Positions 35,931 to 47,042 of a stretch of 64,000 bases of DNA are shown in pieces; position 1 is the stretch's first letter; the number at the start of each line of letters is the position of its first letter. The notes beneath the pieces are model-generated. The model did no database searches. It worked only from the letters and a program-made list of their open reading frames with translations, and was not told the DNA's origin. Both the position numbers and the translations under genes were made by a program. Source of the DNA: Nageia nagi (Eukaryota > Pinophyta); contig JBITNC010000001.1 in NCBI GenBank assembly GCA_050084985.1, positions 154,070,001 to 154,134,000 on the forward strand, in the 5' to 3' direction.

Positions 35931-36019
35931 TAGCTTTTGTTCTTACTTTATTTCCATTAAGCATGGGGTAAGGTTATCATTTTGAGCATTTATCCTATCT
36001 TTTCAGGTGTACAGATTGG

Positions 36020-36500
36020 TTATGTCATGATAGTGTTGGCACTATGAGGTATTGTAGCCATATACACCCTTGGCATGATTGCATCATCATGATCATAGCT
36101 TGTATTATGGTACCAACTAGTTATGACATGAATATGTTAGCATTGTGAGGTGTTATATACATAGGTATCCTTGACATGATCATGTTAATTTTTATCATTT
36201 TTATCATTTCAACCTTTTTATCTTTTCTTGTGGTACTGAATGGTTAGGACATGAGAGTGTTGGTATTGAGAGGTGTTATAGCCATAGGTAGCCTCGATAG
36301 GACTGTGTCAGTTGTATCATTTTATCTTCTTTATTATGGTATGGACTACTTATGGCATGATAATGTTGGCACTATGATGTGTTATAACCATGTGTACCCT
36401 TATTTTTATCATTTTGTATTCTTTCTTTTGGTACAAACTAGTTATGACATGATAGTGTTGGCACCATGAGCTATTATAGCTATATGTACCCTTCACATGA
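36020..36500 (+). repeat. Tandem array 1 of element E, about five degenerate 105-125 bp units
   Basis: Each unit repeats TATGACATGATAGTGTTGGC, then a CTATGAGGTGTTATAGCCAT-like phrase, then GTACCCTTGGCATGA, with spacers rich in TTTATCATTTT. Units are clearly related but diverged, and no coding sense is seen. Confidence 0.8.
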
Positions 36501-36607
36501 CTATATCGACCTTTTTGCATTATGTTGCATACATTATCACTTTGATCATTGTCATCATCTTTATTTTCTATTCAATAAGGGGTAAATATATATTTTAGAG
36601 GAGATAT

Positions 36608-37030
36608 CCTTTGCTTTCCATTCAACATGGGACAAAGCTATCCTTGCACTTTGTTTGTCTTGCTTCCATTAAGCATGGAAAAAGACATAGCCTTGTTTCT
36701 CTTGCTTTCCATTGAGCATGGCGTAAGAGTGTCTCTTGCTTGTCTTGATTTTCATTGACTATGGTGTAAGACTTATCTTTGTTTTTATTTTATTTCCATT
36801 TAGCATGGGGCAATGTCATCCTCAACAAACCTTGCTTTGCATGTTTACCTTAATTTTCATTTAGCATGGGGTAAGGCTTATCTTTATTCATCTTGCTTTC
36901 CATTATGCATGGGGCAAGACTTGTCATTATCTACTTTACTTTCTATTCAGCATAGGGTAAGGCCATCATTCTTTATTCTTTTATTGCTTACAATAAGGTC
37001 AAACATGGGGCAAAGTTATCCTTGACTCAC
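36608..37030 (+). repeat. Tandem array 2 of element E, about nine degenerate 42-bp units
   Basis: The unit is CTTGCTTTCCATTCAGCATG followed by GGGCAAGACTTATCTTTG. Further units lie at 27361-27403 and 35936-35985 on the two sides of copia B, so B inserted between two unit copies of a related stretch. Each unit includes a purine-rich CATGGGGCAA phrase similar to the element's own polypurine tract (AAAATGGGGCATT, 38006-38018). Confidence 0.82.
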
Positions 37031-37137
37031 CTTGAGTCTGGAGCATTTAGCATAGCATTTAGTTGGTCACCTTTGCAATCACCATGTCTTAGAGACCGTA
37101 TAGAATTTTTCCCTTAGCATGTGGTAGCTTTGCATAC

Positions 37138-37765
37138 CTGTAAATACCTTAAAATCACATTTTACATTATTAGTCACTAGGATGATCCTTCAAGTCACAC
37201 AGTCATTCGAACAATCATGTCTGAGGGTTATAAAAGGCAAATTTTCAAAAAAAAATTCCCTCTCTTGGCTCACTCTTTATCTCTTGGCCAAACCTCCTCC
37301 TGGTCTCTCCCTACCATTCTGCACCTCATCCCACCTTAGTTGTTTCTAGTCCACCCATCTTATTCAACCAAAACCTAGAGCACATCCACAAGCCATAGCA
37401 CACCCTAACATCCTTGTTAACATGTTTTTGAGTAGTATTGTAGGTGTTGGAGAGCACATGGAGCTATCTTGGAGCAATGGAGCACTTGTATCCTTTTCTA
37501 TTGCATTTGTGTGAGCATGTAATATGTTCCTAGGCTAGATTCATGGTAGTTTAGATTATTTATATCATCTTATCCTTATCTTAGCATAACATGATCTTAT
37601 CACATTGCATTGTAGGCATTCCCTTGTATTCTATATCCCATTTTAATTGTGGAATAGGGGATATACATGCCATTTGAGCATACTTTAGGGTCTTAAGGGA
37701 CTAGAGTGTTGAGATCCCTACAAACATTTATCTTCTTGTAGGTCTAGCTCATCTAAACATCCATC
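37138..37765 (+). repeat. Extra LTR-like segment inside element E
   Basis: It starts TGTAAATACCTTAAAATCAC, similar to element E's LTR start, and shares with the 3' LTR the block GGTGTTGGAGAGCACATGGA, ...GCACTTGT and CCTAGGCTAGATTCATG. Its U3 part differs, it lacks the terminal 80 bp, and it is followed by about 250 bp of internal sequence before the true polypurine tract. It looks like an LTR fragment of a sister subfamily carried inside E. Confidence 0.65.
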
Positions 37766-38018
37766 CATCTTATCAAATTCAAGCAATATTTGAGATATTG
37801 TAGAGTAGTATCTAAAGATCTCTTAAGTTTCATTTGTGAGGTTCTTATAGGGTTTTTGGATGCCTACAATACCTCTACATACCTTCATGTCAAACATCAT
37901 CATCAACCATTGATATTAATCACTATCAATATCTCATTGATCATTATCATCATTATTTCCTCTTTAGCTTTTGAGTTGAGTTTCGAAGCTTGCAAAACTC
38001 ATATCAAAATGGGGCATT

Positions 38019-38833
38019 TGTAAACACCTCAAAATCAACTCTTATCCTTGATCATTTTTCATATTGATGCTTTCACCCAATTGCTACATATGATTTATTT
38101 TTGACCTTATATGTTAAGCATCAAACTGATATATCGATTGCATTGGTCGATCAATAGGTTAACTTGTTGATCGATTGATTGACTAGTTAAATAGGCCTAC
38201 CAGTATGATGTTAGATTTATAAATTCAAATTTGAATCTCATTTTCCCTCTCTTGAACATTTGTATCATTTCATATCTTTACTATTACCCACCTTTCTCTC
38301 TCACCCAACCAAAGCCTTAAGCCCTATATCATGCCCTAATCACCTCTAGCACACCCCATAACATGTATTGATCATCTTTCCAGGTGTTGGAGAGAATTAG
38401 AAAGCATTGGGAGCTATCTTGAAGCATTGGAGCACTTGTGTTCTTTTTTTATAGCATTTATATGCATTTATGTGACCTTGTAGTATATTTCTAGGATAGA
38501 TTCATGATAGTTTAGCTTGTTTTCATCATTTTATCATTGTCTTAGCATAACATGAGCATATTACCTTTCAATGTAGGTATTCCCTTATCTTCTAATTCCC
38601 ATTTAATTGTGGGATAAGGGTATAAATTCCATCAAGGAGGTTTAACACCTCTCTTTGGGCACACTCTAGGGTGTTAAGGGACTAGATTCTTGAGGCCTCC
38701 ATTAACATTTTTGTTCTTTTTGATCTAGCACATCCTCCATCATTTGACAATAATATAAACTCTAGCATAGCATTGGTGTTGCAACCTTGATCCTTACCTT
38801 AGGTGGAGGGTCTCCACATTTGTGTGCATCACA
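38019..38833 (+). repeat. 3' LTR of element E
   Basis: 815 bp from TGTAAACACCTC to GTGCATCACA, preceded by the purine tract AAAATGGGGCATT and followed by gattc. Confidence 0.87.
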
Positions 38834-38838
38834 GATTC

Positions 38839-40541
38839 CTAAGGGGGGTTTTGTCCAAGTGTCTTAGGGAAACCTTAATGTACTTGAGTATACACATGAA
38901 TTGATGTTGTCTAAAGAATGCTAAGAAGGAAGCTCCCCTTCACTTCACCCATTATTAGCTTTACTACTAATGATAATATCAACTCAATTTTCTATAGCCC
39001 ACTACAAGCTTAATTGTGCTTTTGGTGATTAAATTCAAAAGTTAAAAATTAAAGTACTAACTACTTAACTAATAAAGAATTTAAATCAAAGTGTTTATGA
39101 CACTTGAAAACAAAGCTAGCTAAGTGACTTAAAGAAAAGAACAAGAAAGAAAATTTTATGCTAAGTGTGTAAGGGAAAGGTATGATAAAGAAAAAACTAA
39201 AAGTAAATAATTTGAATAAAATAAATTGATTGAAATGACATTAATCAAGTATCTTATTTAACTAATAAATGCTAAGAGCCTTTTGAGTCAAATTCTAAAC
39301 CTTTGTCTATGTTTGAAAACCTTTAGGTCAAACCCTATGTTGGAAACCTAATTCTTAGGGATTAAGGTTAATTATAAAATATTAATATTAGGAGTCGTAA
39401 GTTAGAAATATTTATATTTTTGGATTTGAATATAAGACTTAGGTATGTAGGAAGTTGAATATGGAGAGTGTATAGGATGTCTAAAAATGACCTTTATAAG
39501 GTGAAGCAATAAGTCACTTTTATATGTATTTATTGAAATAATGTCGATGCAATATTCAAGTTTAAGAGTTAATACAATTTTGAATTTGCATTACTATACC
39601 TGGCCTAATAGTGGTATCAAAACTTGAGTGATTTAGGTATTTTAATCAATTTTAAATACCTCCATTCTTCATTTTTGTTGACTTTTTTCTTAATACTCAG
39701 ATAGCTATAGGTTGTCCCAATAACACTCACAATTCAAATTTGATTACTTATGTTCTTTGTCATTACTTTGTATGTAACTTTTGATATTTTCAATTACACA
39801 TATTTTAATCGATGAAGGTGCTAATATTTTTGCATCTTAAATGATTAATTTATCTATGCAACATCTTTGTTTATCATGTACTTGTGCATATTTTGGTTTA
39901 CTATACTTTTTCTATGTAGTTTATGAATTTCAACTATATGCATATTTTTATTTTTAAATAGTTCCAAATTTCTAATAGAGGCAAATGATAGGCTCTATTG
40001 GACCTCAACTAGAACCTATCCCTCTGGTAGGTGTCTTGATATCTTGAGTTTACAATTTCATTTTGTGCATGTGGAGAAATTTTGGTGTTGTCTCATTTTC
40101 TTCATCTTTGTTGTATCATTCTCTTCATTTGGGAGAGATTTTCTTTATGTTAGATCTAATTCATGATTTTTAGTATGAAGAAAATTTTAGATACTCAAGC
40201 ATATTTCTTCATGGATTATCTTTATCGAATATATTAATGTGCATATTTTTAATAGAGCTATTGTTCTTGCTTGATTTTGTGGAGCATTTAAGATATGTGT
40301 GTGGAGAAAATTTCTTTATTCATGGCTTGCTACACATTGATTTTTTCTCATATTTCTCTTTTGCTCTAATGTTACTTGCTTGATCATCTTTCATAACATA
40401 TGATTGTTTGCTAATTATGTCCTTGTTAGCATCTATTATATACAGATCTACACTATGTTGTGAATGCTTCCATTTGAGACATCAATGTCTACATTATTGT
40501 TTCCCATAACCCCAATGTCCACATTATTCTTGTTTAGTATT
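38839..40541. other. AT-rich intergenic DNA
   Basis: I see no gene, terminal repeat or RNA gene here. Confidence 0.5.
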
Positions 40542-41296
40542 GTAATACCCTAAAATAATTTTTCCAAACCATAATTGCAAATAATAAAAGTATGATCTAT
40601 GCAACTAAAGTTCCAATCTATCAATTAACCTAGAAAATTACACCAAAACCCACAAAATAGCATAAATTTGGCCATATTAATTTTATTAAATTTTGTTACA
40701 CATATAAATGGATAGATCATCCAAATATCATCACAATTCAACCACACAAATGCACAATAACAAATCCTTAAGTTGGACATCCCTCTTGACGAGAAAGACA
40801 ACTATGAAATATACCAAACAAGACCTGCATAACTGGATGTTCCACTATCTAGATTGCAATAACATAAATTTGAAGCACATTGGGGATCATATCCTCTAAT
40901 TTATAGAAAGGATTAACCTTGTATACAAACTAGATTGAAGATGAAGCAAGGATTCAACCCTCTACTCTCTCTCCACAATTACAAAATCATAATATACCAA
41001 AATAACATGACCAAATGGGATTCACCTCTCTCTTATATAACATGAGCTTTTAATTCTTCATTAAGTGCCCCCCACAATATAATACTACTTTATGTTATGA
41101 ATTTATAATTATTTTAATATAAAACACACTATTAATACTCATAAAATAATATTTTAATACTTATAATACTCCTCACACTACAAAAAGGGGTCTCCCACTT
41201 TTTGGCCCATATTGGATTTTTAACTTAGCCAATTCTACATGATATAACATTATAGTAAGTACGACCTATATAATAAATAAAAATAGGGACATTACA
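40542..41296 (-). repeat. 3' LTR of element F
   Basis: 755 bp; a TATA-like minus-strand TTATATAAGAGAG lies near 41028-41040. Left-flank 5 bp are agtat; no partner was found. Confidence 0.72.
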
Positions 41297-42530
41297 ATCC
41301 TCCCCTTCCAAAATTGCTTATCCTTAAGAAATACAAGCACAACTTCAACATTTTCAATCTGAACCAAATCATAAGTAGTTGTAATTCCATGATCCCAAAT
41401 CCATTGTATGCCATCTTTTGTTGTTGCTTGATCAATAAAAATTATAATATCAATAATGTTCCATGAGAATTCAACATGAAACACATCCATCAAATGAATT
41501 TCCATAGATTATTTATATATATATTTTCCCAACAAAAGTCTTCAAACTCAATATTTTGTCCCAAGTAAACTCTCTAATAACCTTCCCAAAATTGTCCCAT
41601 GCTTGCACCCATGCAAATACTGAATTGTGATAGGTTTTATTTTGTATAAACTAGATCTGATTTTGTGTAGATCATACAAGAGTTTTTTCTCCAATAGTGC
41701 TTCTTAGTTGTAATATCCATTCAAATGCATCATATCACATATTCCCTTCATTCCTTATGGTTGTACACTGCAAAATCTTAACAAAAACCACAGTAATGAT
41801 GAATATATCCATACAAAATAAATTGAGAAGAGAAGATGAATTAACATACTCTAGCTTTTTCCAAGCAATAGTCATATATATTTTCACCTTTTCCATGCCA
41901 CATATGAAATCTACTAACTCATGTATGGTAGTACTTTTTCCTTCCAACAACCCATAATCATGATCAATATCAACAGTCCCATTGCAAGCAAATATCTCAA
42001 TTGAAATTTTCCTACATACCTCATGCCTTGCCTCTTCTTCAACAATCTTTTTAAAACATTTCAAAGACCTTTGTAATTCATCTTTTAGGCATTTAACATT
42101 ATTGTGAAGCTTTTATAATTCTCAAAGCAATTCATCTTTTCCACTAATGGCTAAGAATTTTTCATTATCATCCTCAAAAAGATATATATGATTACATTTA
42201 TTAAGAGCACTTTGGCTATATGTAAGTGCATCCAAGTTGAGAACTTCTATTTGATTTCATATTACCTCCTCTTTAAACATTTCTTTCAACATTTTCTATC
42301 TTAGAATTATCTTCCTATAAAATCCTTTATGATTTTCAATTGTACTATGATTTCTAATACTTTGCATTTAGGAAGAAATGAATCCTTTATGCTAAAATGA
42401 TAATGTTGATCGGATAATGAATCATTTAACCTTTTGAAGCTTGAATTGGATGATCATGATTCAGTGTTCATAATAGAGTTTATTATTTGATTCAAAGCAT
42501 TTTGTATTCAAGGATCAATGTCACTCATAT
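41266..42530 (-). pseudogene. Element F internal reading-frame remnants, family unknown
   Basis: Minus strand. An ATG near 42530 opens MSDIDP, then a stop, then IQNALNQIINSIMNTE. Further down, 41735-42064 is open with EVCRKISIEIFACNGTVDID, and 41266-41505 is open with VVLVFLKDKQFWKGRIVMS running across the purine tract into the LTR, a habit of Ty3-type elements whose last ORF ends at the tract. I recognise no gag, protease, RT or integrase block, so the domain identity is unknown. Confidence 0.4.
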
Positions 42531-42612
42531 TTTACCTCTACGTGAGCTTAGTAAATGTTATTTATTTTTAAGAAAGGTATTCCCTATTTAGAGACTGGAT
42601 GTGTTTTATAAT

Positions 42613-43111
42613 TGTTGGAATGTATAATGCATTATTGTAAAGGTTTGTATTAATCCTCTTAGTAAATTCACTAATACTTAAGGGTATCATTAGATACCTT
42701 AAGTATTTAAGTGAATATGATAATGTAACTTGTCCTACACTCCATGTCATGAGCATGCCCCTTGGGTAAAAGGGAGTGCATGTTATGCCTTTATACATTG
42801 GGTAAAAGGGTGATCCAAAGAGAAATTTTGGCCTATAAATAGCAGGCTCCCTCTTTGTGATCACACACCAATTTGTGGAGTAAATTTATGTTATAGGATA
42901 GTGTTTAGGAGATAAAATTAGGAGATTTGTAAGAGTTCATATTTGTGAATGAAGTAAGAACTAGTTAGTGGATGTACTCCTAGTTGGAGGAACCACTTAC
43001 ATCTTGAGTTATCTTTGTGAGATTGCTTTGTGAGTTATTTAGATGTGATTTTTGAGCTTACATGTGATCTTGGGAGTTTAGAGTTACTTATGTTATAGTT
43101 CAACTCTCTCA
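42613..43111 (+). repeat. 5' LTR of copia C
   Basis: Starts TGTTGGAATGTATAATG and ends CAACTCTCTCA. TATA box TATAAAT at 42834-42840; U3 inverted repeat at 42673-42707. Confidence 0.96.
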
Positions 43112-43113
43112 TT

Positions 43114-43125
43114 TAGTATCAGAGC
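43114..43125 (+). promoter_or_regulatory. Primer binding site of copia C
   Basis: TAGTATCAGAGC, one base away from the Met-tRNA complement TGGTATCAGAGC, two bases after the LTR. Confidence 0.9.
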
Positions 43126-46047
43126 TTGGTGTGGAAGCTTTTCTTCTACATCTTGGAGGTTTCTCATCCTTCTCCAACTTGGAAGTCTTCTTTCATCTAC
43201 AACCTTGTGAGGTAAAAAATTTGAGAAGGTATAACTTCCTTTTATTTTTTTTGGGAATTATATTCATTATAATACTAACATATTTTATGTGTTAGTTTTT
43301 TTTTTATGGTCACAATGGCAATATAATGCAATTTTTTTATCTATACTAACCTCTTATGTTAATAGCCTATTTTTTACCTATATAAAAGGATAGTATAGAA
43401 AACTTGCATTTTGTCTAAAAATAAATATATATCTTTTATAAAGAGATTTTTTTTGCATCTTGTGAGGTTATATAAGATATAAGGTGTTTTTTTTTTGTTG
43501 CTTGATAAAAAAAAAGAGGGGGCAGAGGGAAGGCAAATTTCTTATCATTTTTTTAGAAGCATTATTTTTTAAAAAAATTGACTTTGTATTTGAAAATAAA
43601 ATTATTTATTTACAATATAATCTACATTTTTTCAAAATTAATCTAAAAAGAAAATGCTTATATTATTACAATATACATTTTTTTTGCAAAAATATATGAA
43701 TCTATGTATTTGAAAAAGGAAAGGGGCAATAATACATTTTTTTAACCTTTATTTTTTTACAATATTTTGTGGGGGGGGGAGAGCAACCATGTTGGCAGGT
43801 AGCTGTGTTGTCATTTTTTAGGATAAAACATGAATCCTCATAGCCCCTTCTCTCCACCCACCAACCACTCCTACTCAACCTCTCAACACAAATGTCCAAT
43901 TTGATGCATGATTTGAGGATGGCATGAAAAGTGAAATGCTTTGCTGCTCCTACAATTCATTATGGTCCCCTTCTTTCATGTGTAGGTCCTTCATAGATCT
44001 TAACCTCCCTCCACTACTCCACTAGTGGCCTTTGACCTCCTTCTATCACTTTATGGTCTAATTTGCCTTCTGTTTCCCTATGATCAGATTTGCCTTCCAC
44101 CACAACCTCGTCTGCTTGACCCTGACCTCCCTTTGTTAGGCCATCTTCCCAAGCCTACGACCTCCTTTTGTTGTTGTCTCTATGCTCAGCTTTTCTTTGC
44201 TTGTGGTGGATTTTTTTATTGTTGCATGCTTAGAGGATGGTGGAAAGGTGATTGGATTTGGTAGCATGGCCCATTTATCATAGCCCTCGTGACTCAACCC
44301 TTAACCTATTCAATACTCCTGACCTCCCTCCTCTAGCCCCTCTTTGACCCTTCTTCCACTGCCATCCCCTTCCCTTCATGCATGGCTTATTCTTTACATT
44401 TTAGCAAAATGATTCTTATTTAATGCGCTAGTATAGTTGGTGCATTTAATTTTTTATTGTTGCTTGTAAAAAAATTTGGTCATCATTTACCTACTACCCA
44501 CATTAAATGCTTAGAGTAGTGTAGAGGTGATTTTTTTTACAGGAGGGTAATCATTTTTACATTTAATTAATTTTTTTTTAATCATTTCCTATCAAGTGTT
44601 AAGTCAAATATTTAAAAAGGAAATAATTTTAAGTATTATTTTCTACTTTATTTATATACCTAGAGGTAAAAATGTTTGCCTTAACCAAATTACTTTTAAA
44701 GAATGCAATTTTTTTCACTCAATTTAAAGTTTGATGTTTAGTAATATTATGAACATTTTACTTGAGATAGGTATTTATTTTTTGAGAAAAATGTCTAAGC
44801 ATGCACTTAGTTAAATAGCATCATTTGTTTTGGTATTTTTTTTTTCTAAGATTAATCTAGCATGCTTATTCAAGTATTTATCGAAGGGATCCATTTTTTA
44901 AGTAAAAAGGGGAAAATCTTTTATGATTTTTTCATAAATGTTTGTTTAGATCCTTATACAAATATTGCATGACCATTAGTTAGATTTTCAGTGATAGAAT
45001 CTTTTATACAAACTATGGAAATGATGCATATTTAGAAAGAAGGTTTAGTTAGAAACATTTATGGCTCTCTAAAGCATTTATAGAAATGATACATGTATAG
45101 AAATGATGCATGGAATATTTGATGCCTGTTCTAATTTTTTTACCTTATGCAAAGTGATGGATTGATTTATGAAAATGATGGATGTTTATTACTTCTCTAA
45201 GTAATTATTCCTTATGCAAAGTTAAGAATGGACTTGTGCAAAGTATGGAACTATGTAAAGATGTCCTTTAGGGGTTAGTAAACAAAACCCATTGGACTCT
45301 TAGATTCCAATCTTATTGATGGATGATGTATCTTTTTATGCACTTTACTTTATGTTTTGTAACTTTGCTTTATTTATGCAAAAATATGCAAACATTGATT
45401 GAAAAACCTCCTAAAATGAACACATCCGCACGTAAATTTTGCAACATGACTTGTTTGGAGAGCCATGAGGTGAGAACAAGTGGATTGAAGCCTTTAAGTC
45501 TAATAATCCATAATGTGAAAAGTCTATACTTCTCAATTGCCCCTAATCCTCTGTTGGTCTGGATATAACTCTAATAGGTGGACAAGCATGTGTGTAGTGA
45601 TACCACATGTCCACAAGTCCATTTAGGGATTATCCTGATAACATAGGAGGACAACTTGAAACCTAATCAAGATTAATAATTTAACCGATCTAATATATGT
45701 CATAACCTTGAAAAATACTAGGTACTTCTCTTTATAAGAGTATAATATTGACCAAGGTGAACTGGTTAAGGATTGGTAGTACTTGGGCTCCTCTTGTGTG
45801 GCCATCCAAGTGAAGGCTTAATTTTAGATAAGAAAATAAGCCTCAATAATATCACTCTACATATATGGTTCTTGAAATGAGAAATGTATTTAGATACATG
45901 GATTATTATTTGAGTTGTTAAACATTTGCAATAGTGAATCAAATCAAGCATGTCTTAATTAATTAAATGTAATATGGTTAAAAATTAACATATAATGTTG
46001 TATATTGAACCACATGCTTATTATTTTTTCACATTCTTGTGTAGCAA
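43126..46047. other. 2.9-kb leader of copia C
   Basis: AT-rich first part, then a pyrimidine-rich block (about 43850-44400, phrases such as CCTCCCTCCACTACTCC), then a segment (45270-45850) conserved with B and A. No coding potential is called. Confidence 0.78.
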
Positions 46048-46998
46048 ATGGGAGACTACTTTTTTCGTAGACACGTTCTTGATGGTTCCAACTTTGGAAT
46101 TTGAAAACTACAGATGAAAGCTAAATTACAAGTAAGAAAGCTTTGGCAAATAGTGAATGAAAATCTTATACCTCCTATAGATGAGAAGGCACTAGAGGCT
46201 TACAATATAAAGAATGAGTTGGCAACCTCCATGATCTTCTATGTAGTTTCAGATGATGTGCTCCTGATGATTTCCTCTTCAACCTTACCAAAGGAAGTTT
46301 TAGATAAGTTTAAATAAATCTACCTTAGTTCAAAGTTTTCGAGAAGGTTTACCATTCTCCAAAAGCTGCTTCAATCTCATCAAGGAGAAGATGAAAATGT
46401 TGCCATCTACTTGAATAAAATCATTAACCTAAGGACCCAACTTATTACTTATGAGTGCAATTGGATCAATAATGAGTTCATGGTATTCATCATTCTTCAA
46501 AGCTTTTCTTCAAAGTTTGAAAACTTTGTGATGGCTATGAAAATAAGGCTTGATTATGAAGAAGAAGTCTTATCCCTTGAGAACCTTTCTAGGCTCCTTT
46601 TGAAATATGAATAAACCCTTAACAAAAAGATCTTGATTTCTTCTCCTAAGGATAATAGCATTGCTCTTGGAGCAAACAAAACTCTTTTCAAGAAGAAGTT
46701 CAACCATCAAAAGAAATCTTATCCTTATTCCTTTAAAATATTTGAGAAAAGAGGTAATGGCAACAATAGTAGCAAGAATAATGGTAACAACAATAACAAC
46801 AAGAATAATAATAATAACAGTAGGAACAACGATAACAACAACAACTCAAGCAAAAAGATGGAAAAGGTAAAGCAAACAATCCATATCCTAGGAAAAAGTT
46901 TGATGGTAATTGTAACTATTATGACATTCAAGGTCACAAAAAATTTGATTGCTATAAAAAGAAAAGAGAGGAAAAGAACAAAGGTAATGGAAATGTAA
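46048..46998 (+). pseudogene. Copia C gag
   Basis: ATG 46048 gives RRHVLDGSNFGI then TGA (46102-46104) where relatives have Trp. It continues MKAKLQVRKLWQIVNENLIP, NELATSMIFYVVSDDVLLMI, a TAA, FSRRFTILQKLLQ, IYLNKIINLRTQL and LSLENLSRLLLKYE. This is the copia UBN2-type gag and matches B block for block. An Asn-rich tract (46750-46850) sits before the zinc knuckle, which reads CNYYDIQGHKKFDC in another frame near 46910, with the second Cys as Tyr. Several stops and a frameshift make it non-functional. Confidence 0.92.
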
Positions 46999-47042
46999 AG
47001 AAGTTCAAAGGAAAGTAGAATATTCAAGCTAGTTTTGCTGTA

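Larger units (their letters stand above)
22227..38833 (+). mobile_element. Element E: large gag-only LTR element split by copia B
   Basis: The 5' LTR (22227-22792) and 3' LTR (38019-38833) share start (TATAAGCACCTC/TGTAAACACCTC) and end (CATCACG/CATCACA), and the element is flanked by a perfect 5-bp duplication gattc (22222-22226, 38834-38838). Without copia B and its duplication it is about 8.1 kb. Gag remnants occupy about 24262-26276. No protease, RT or integrase was found in the remaining internal DNA, which instead carries two tandem arrays (36020-36500, 36608-37030) and an extra LTR-like segment (37138-37765). This is consistent with a non-autonomous gag-carrying Ty3-type element. Confidence 0.85.
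40542..42612 (-). mobile_element. Element F: LTR plus partial internal region
   Basis: LTR 40542-41296 with inverted ends (TGTAATACC on plus; TGTAATGTCCC on minus) next to a purine tract GGAAGGGGAGGAT (minus; plus 41297-41309), so this is the 3' LTR of a minus-strand element. Internal sequence runs up to the insertion point of copia C at 42613. I did not find its 5' LTR beyond 51241. Confidence 0.7.

Noticed and set aside
46725-47027. Leu-rich open frame opposite copia C gag
   Set aside because: It is the antisense of the Asn-rich gag tract.
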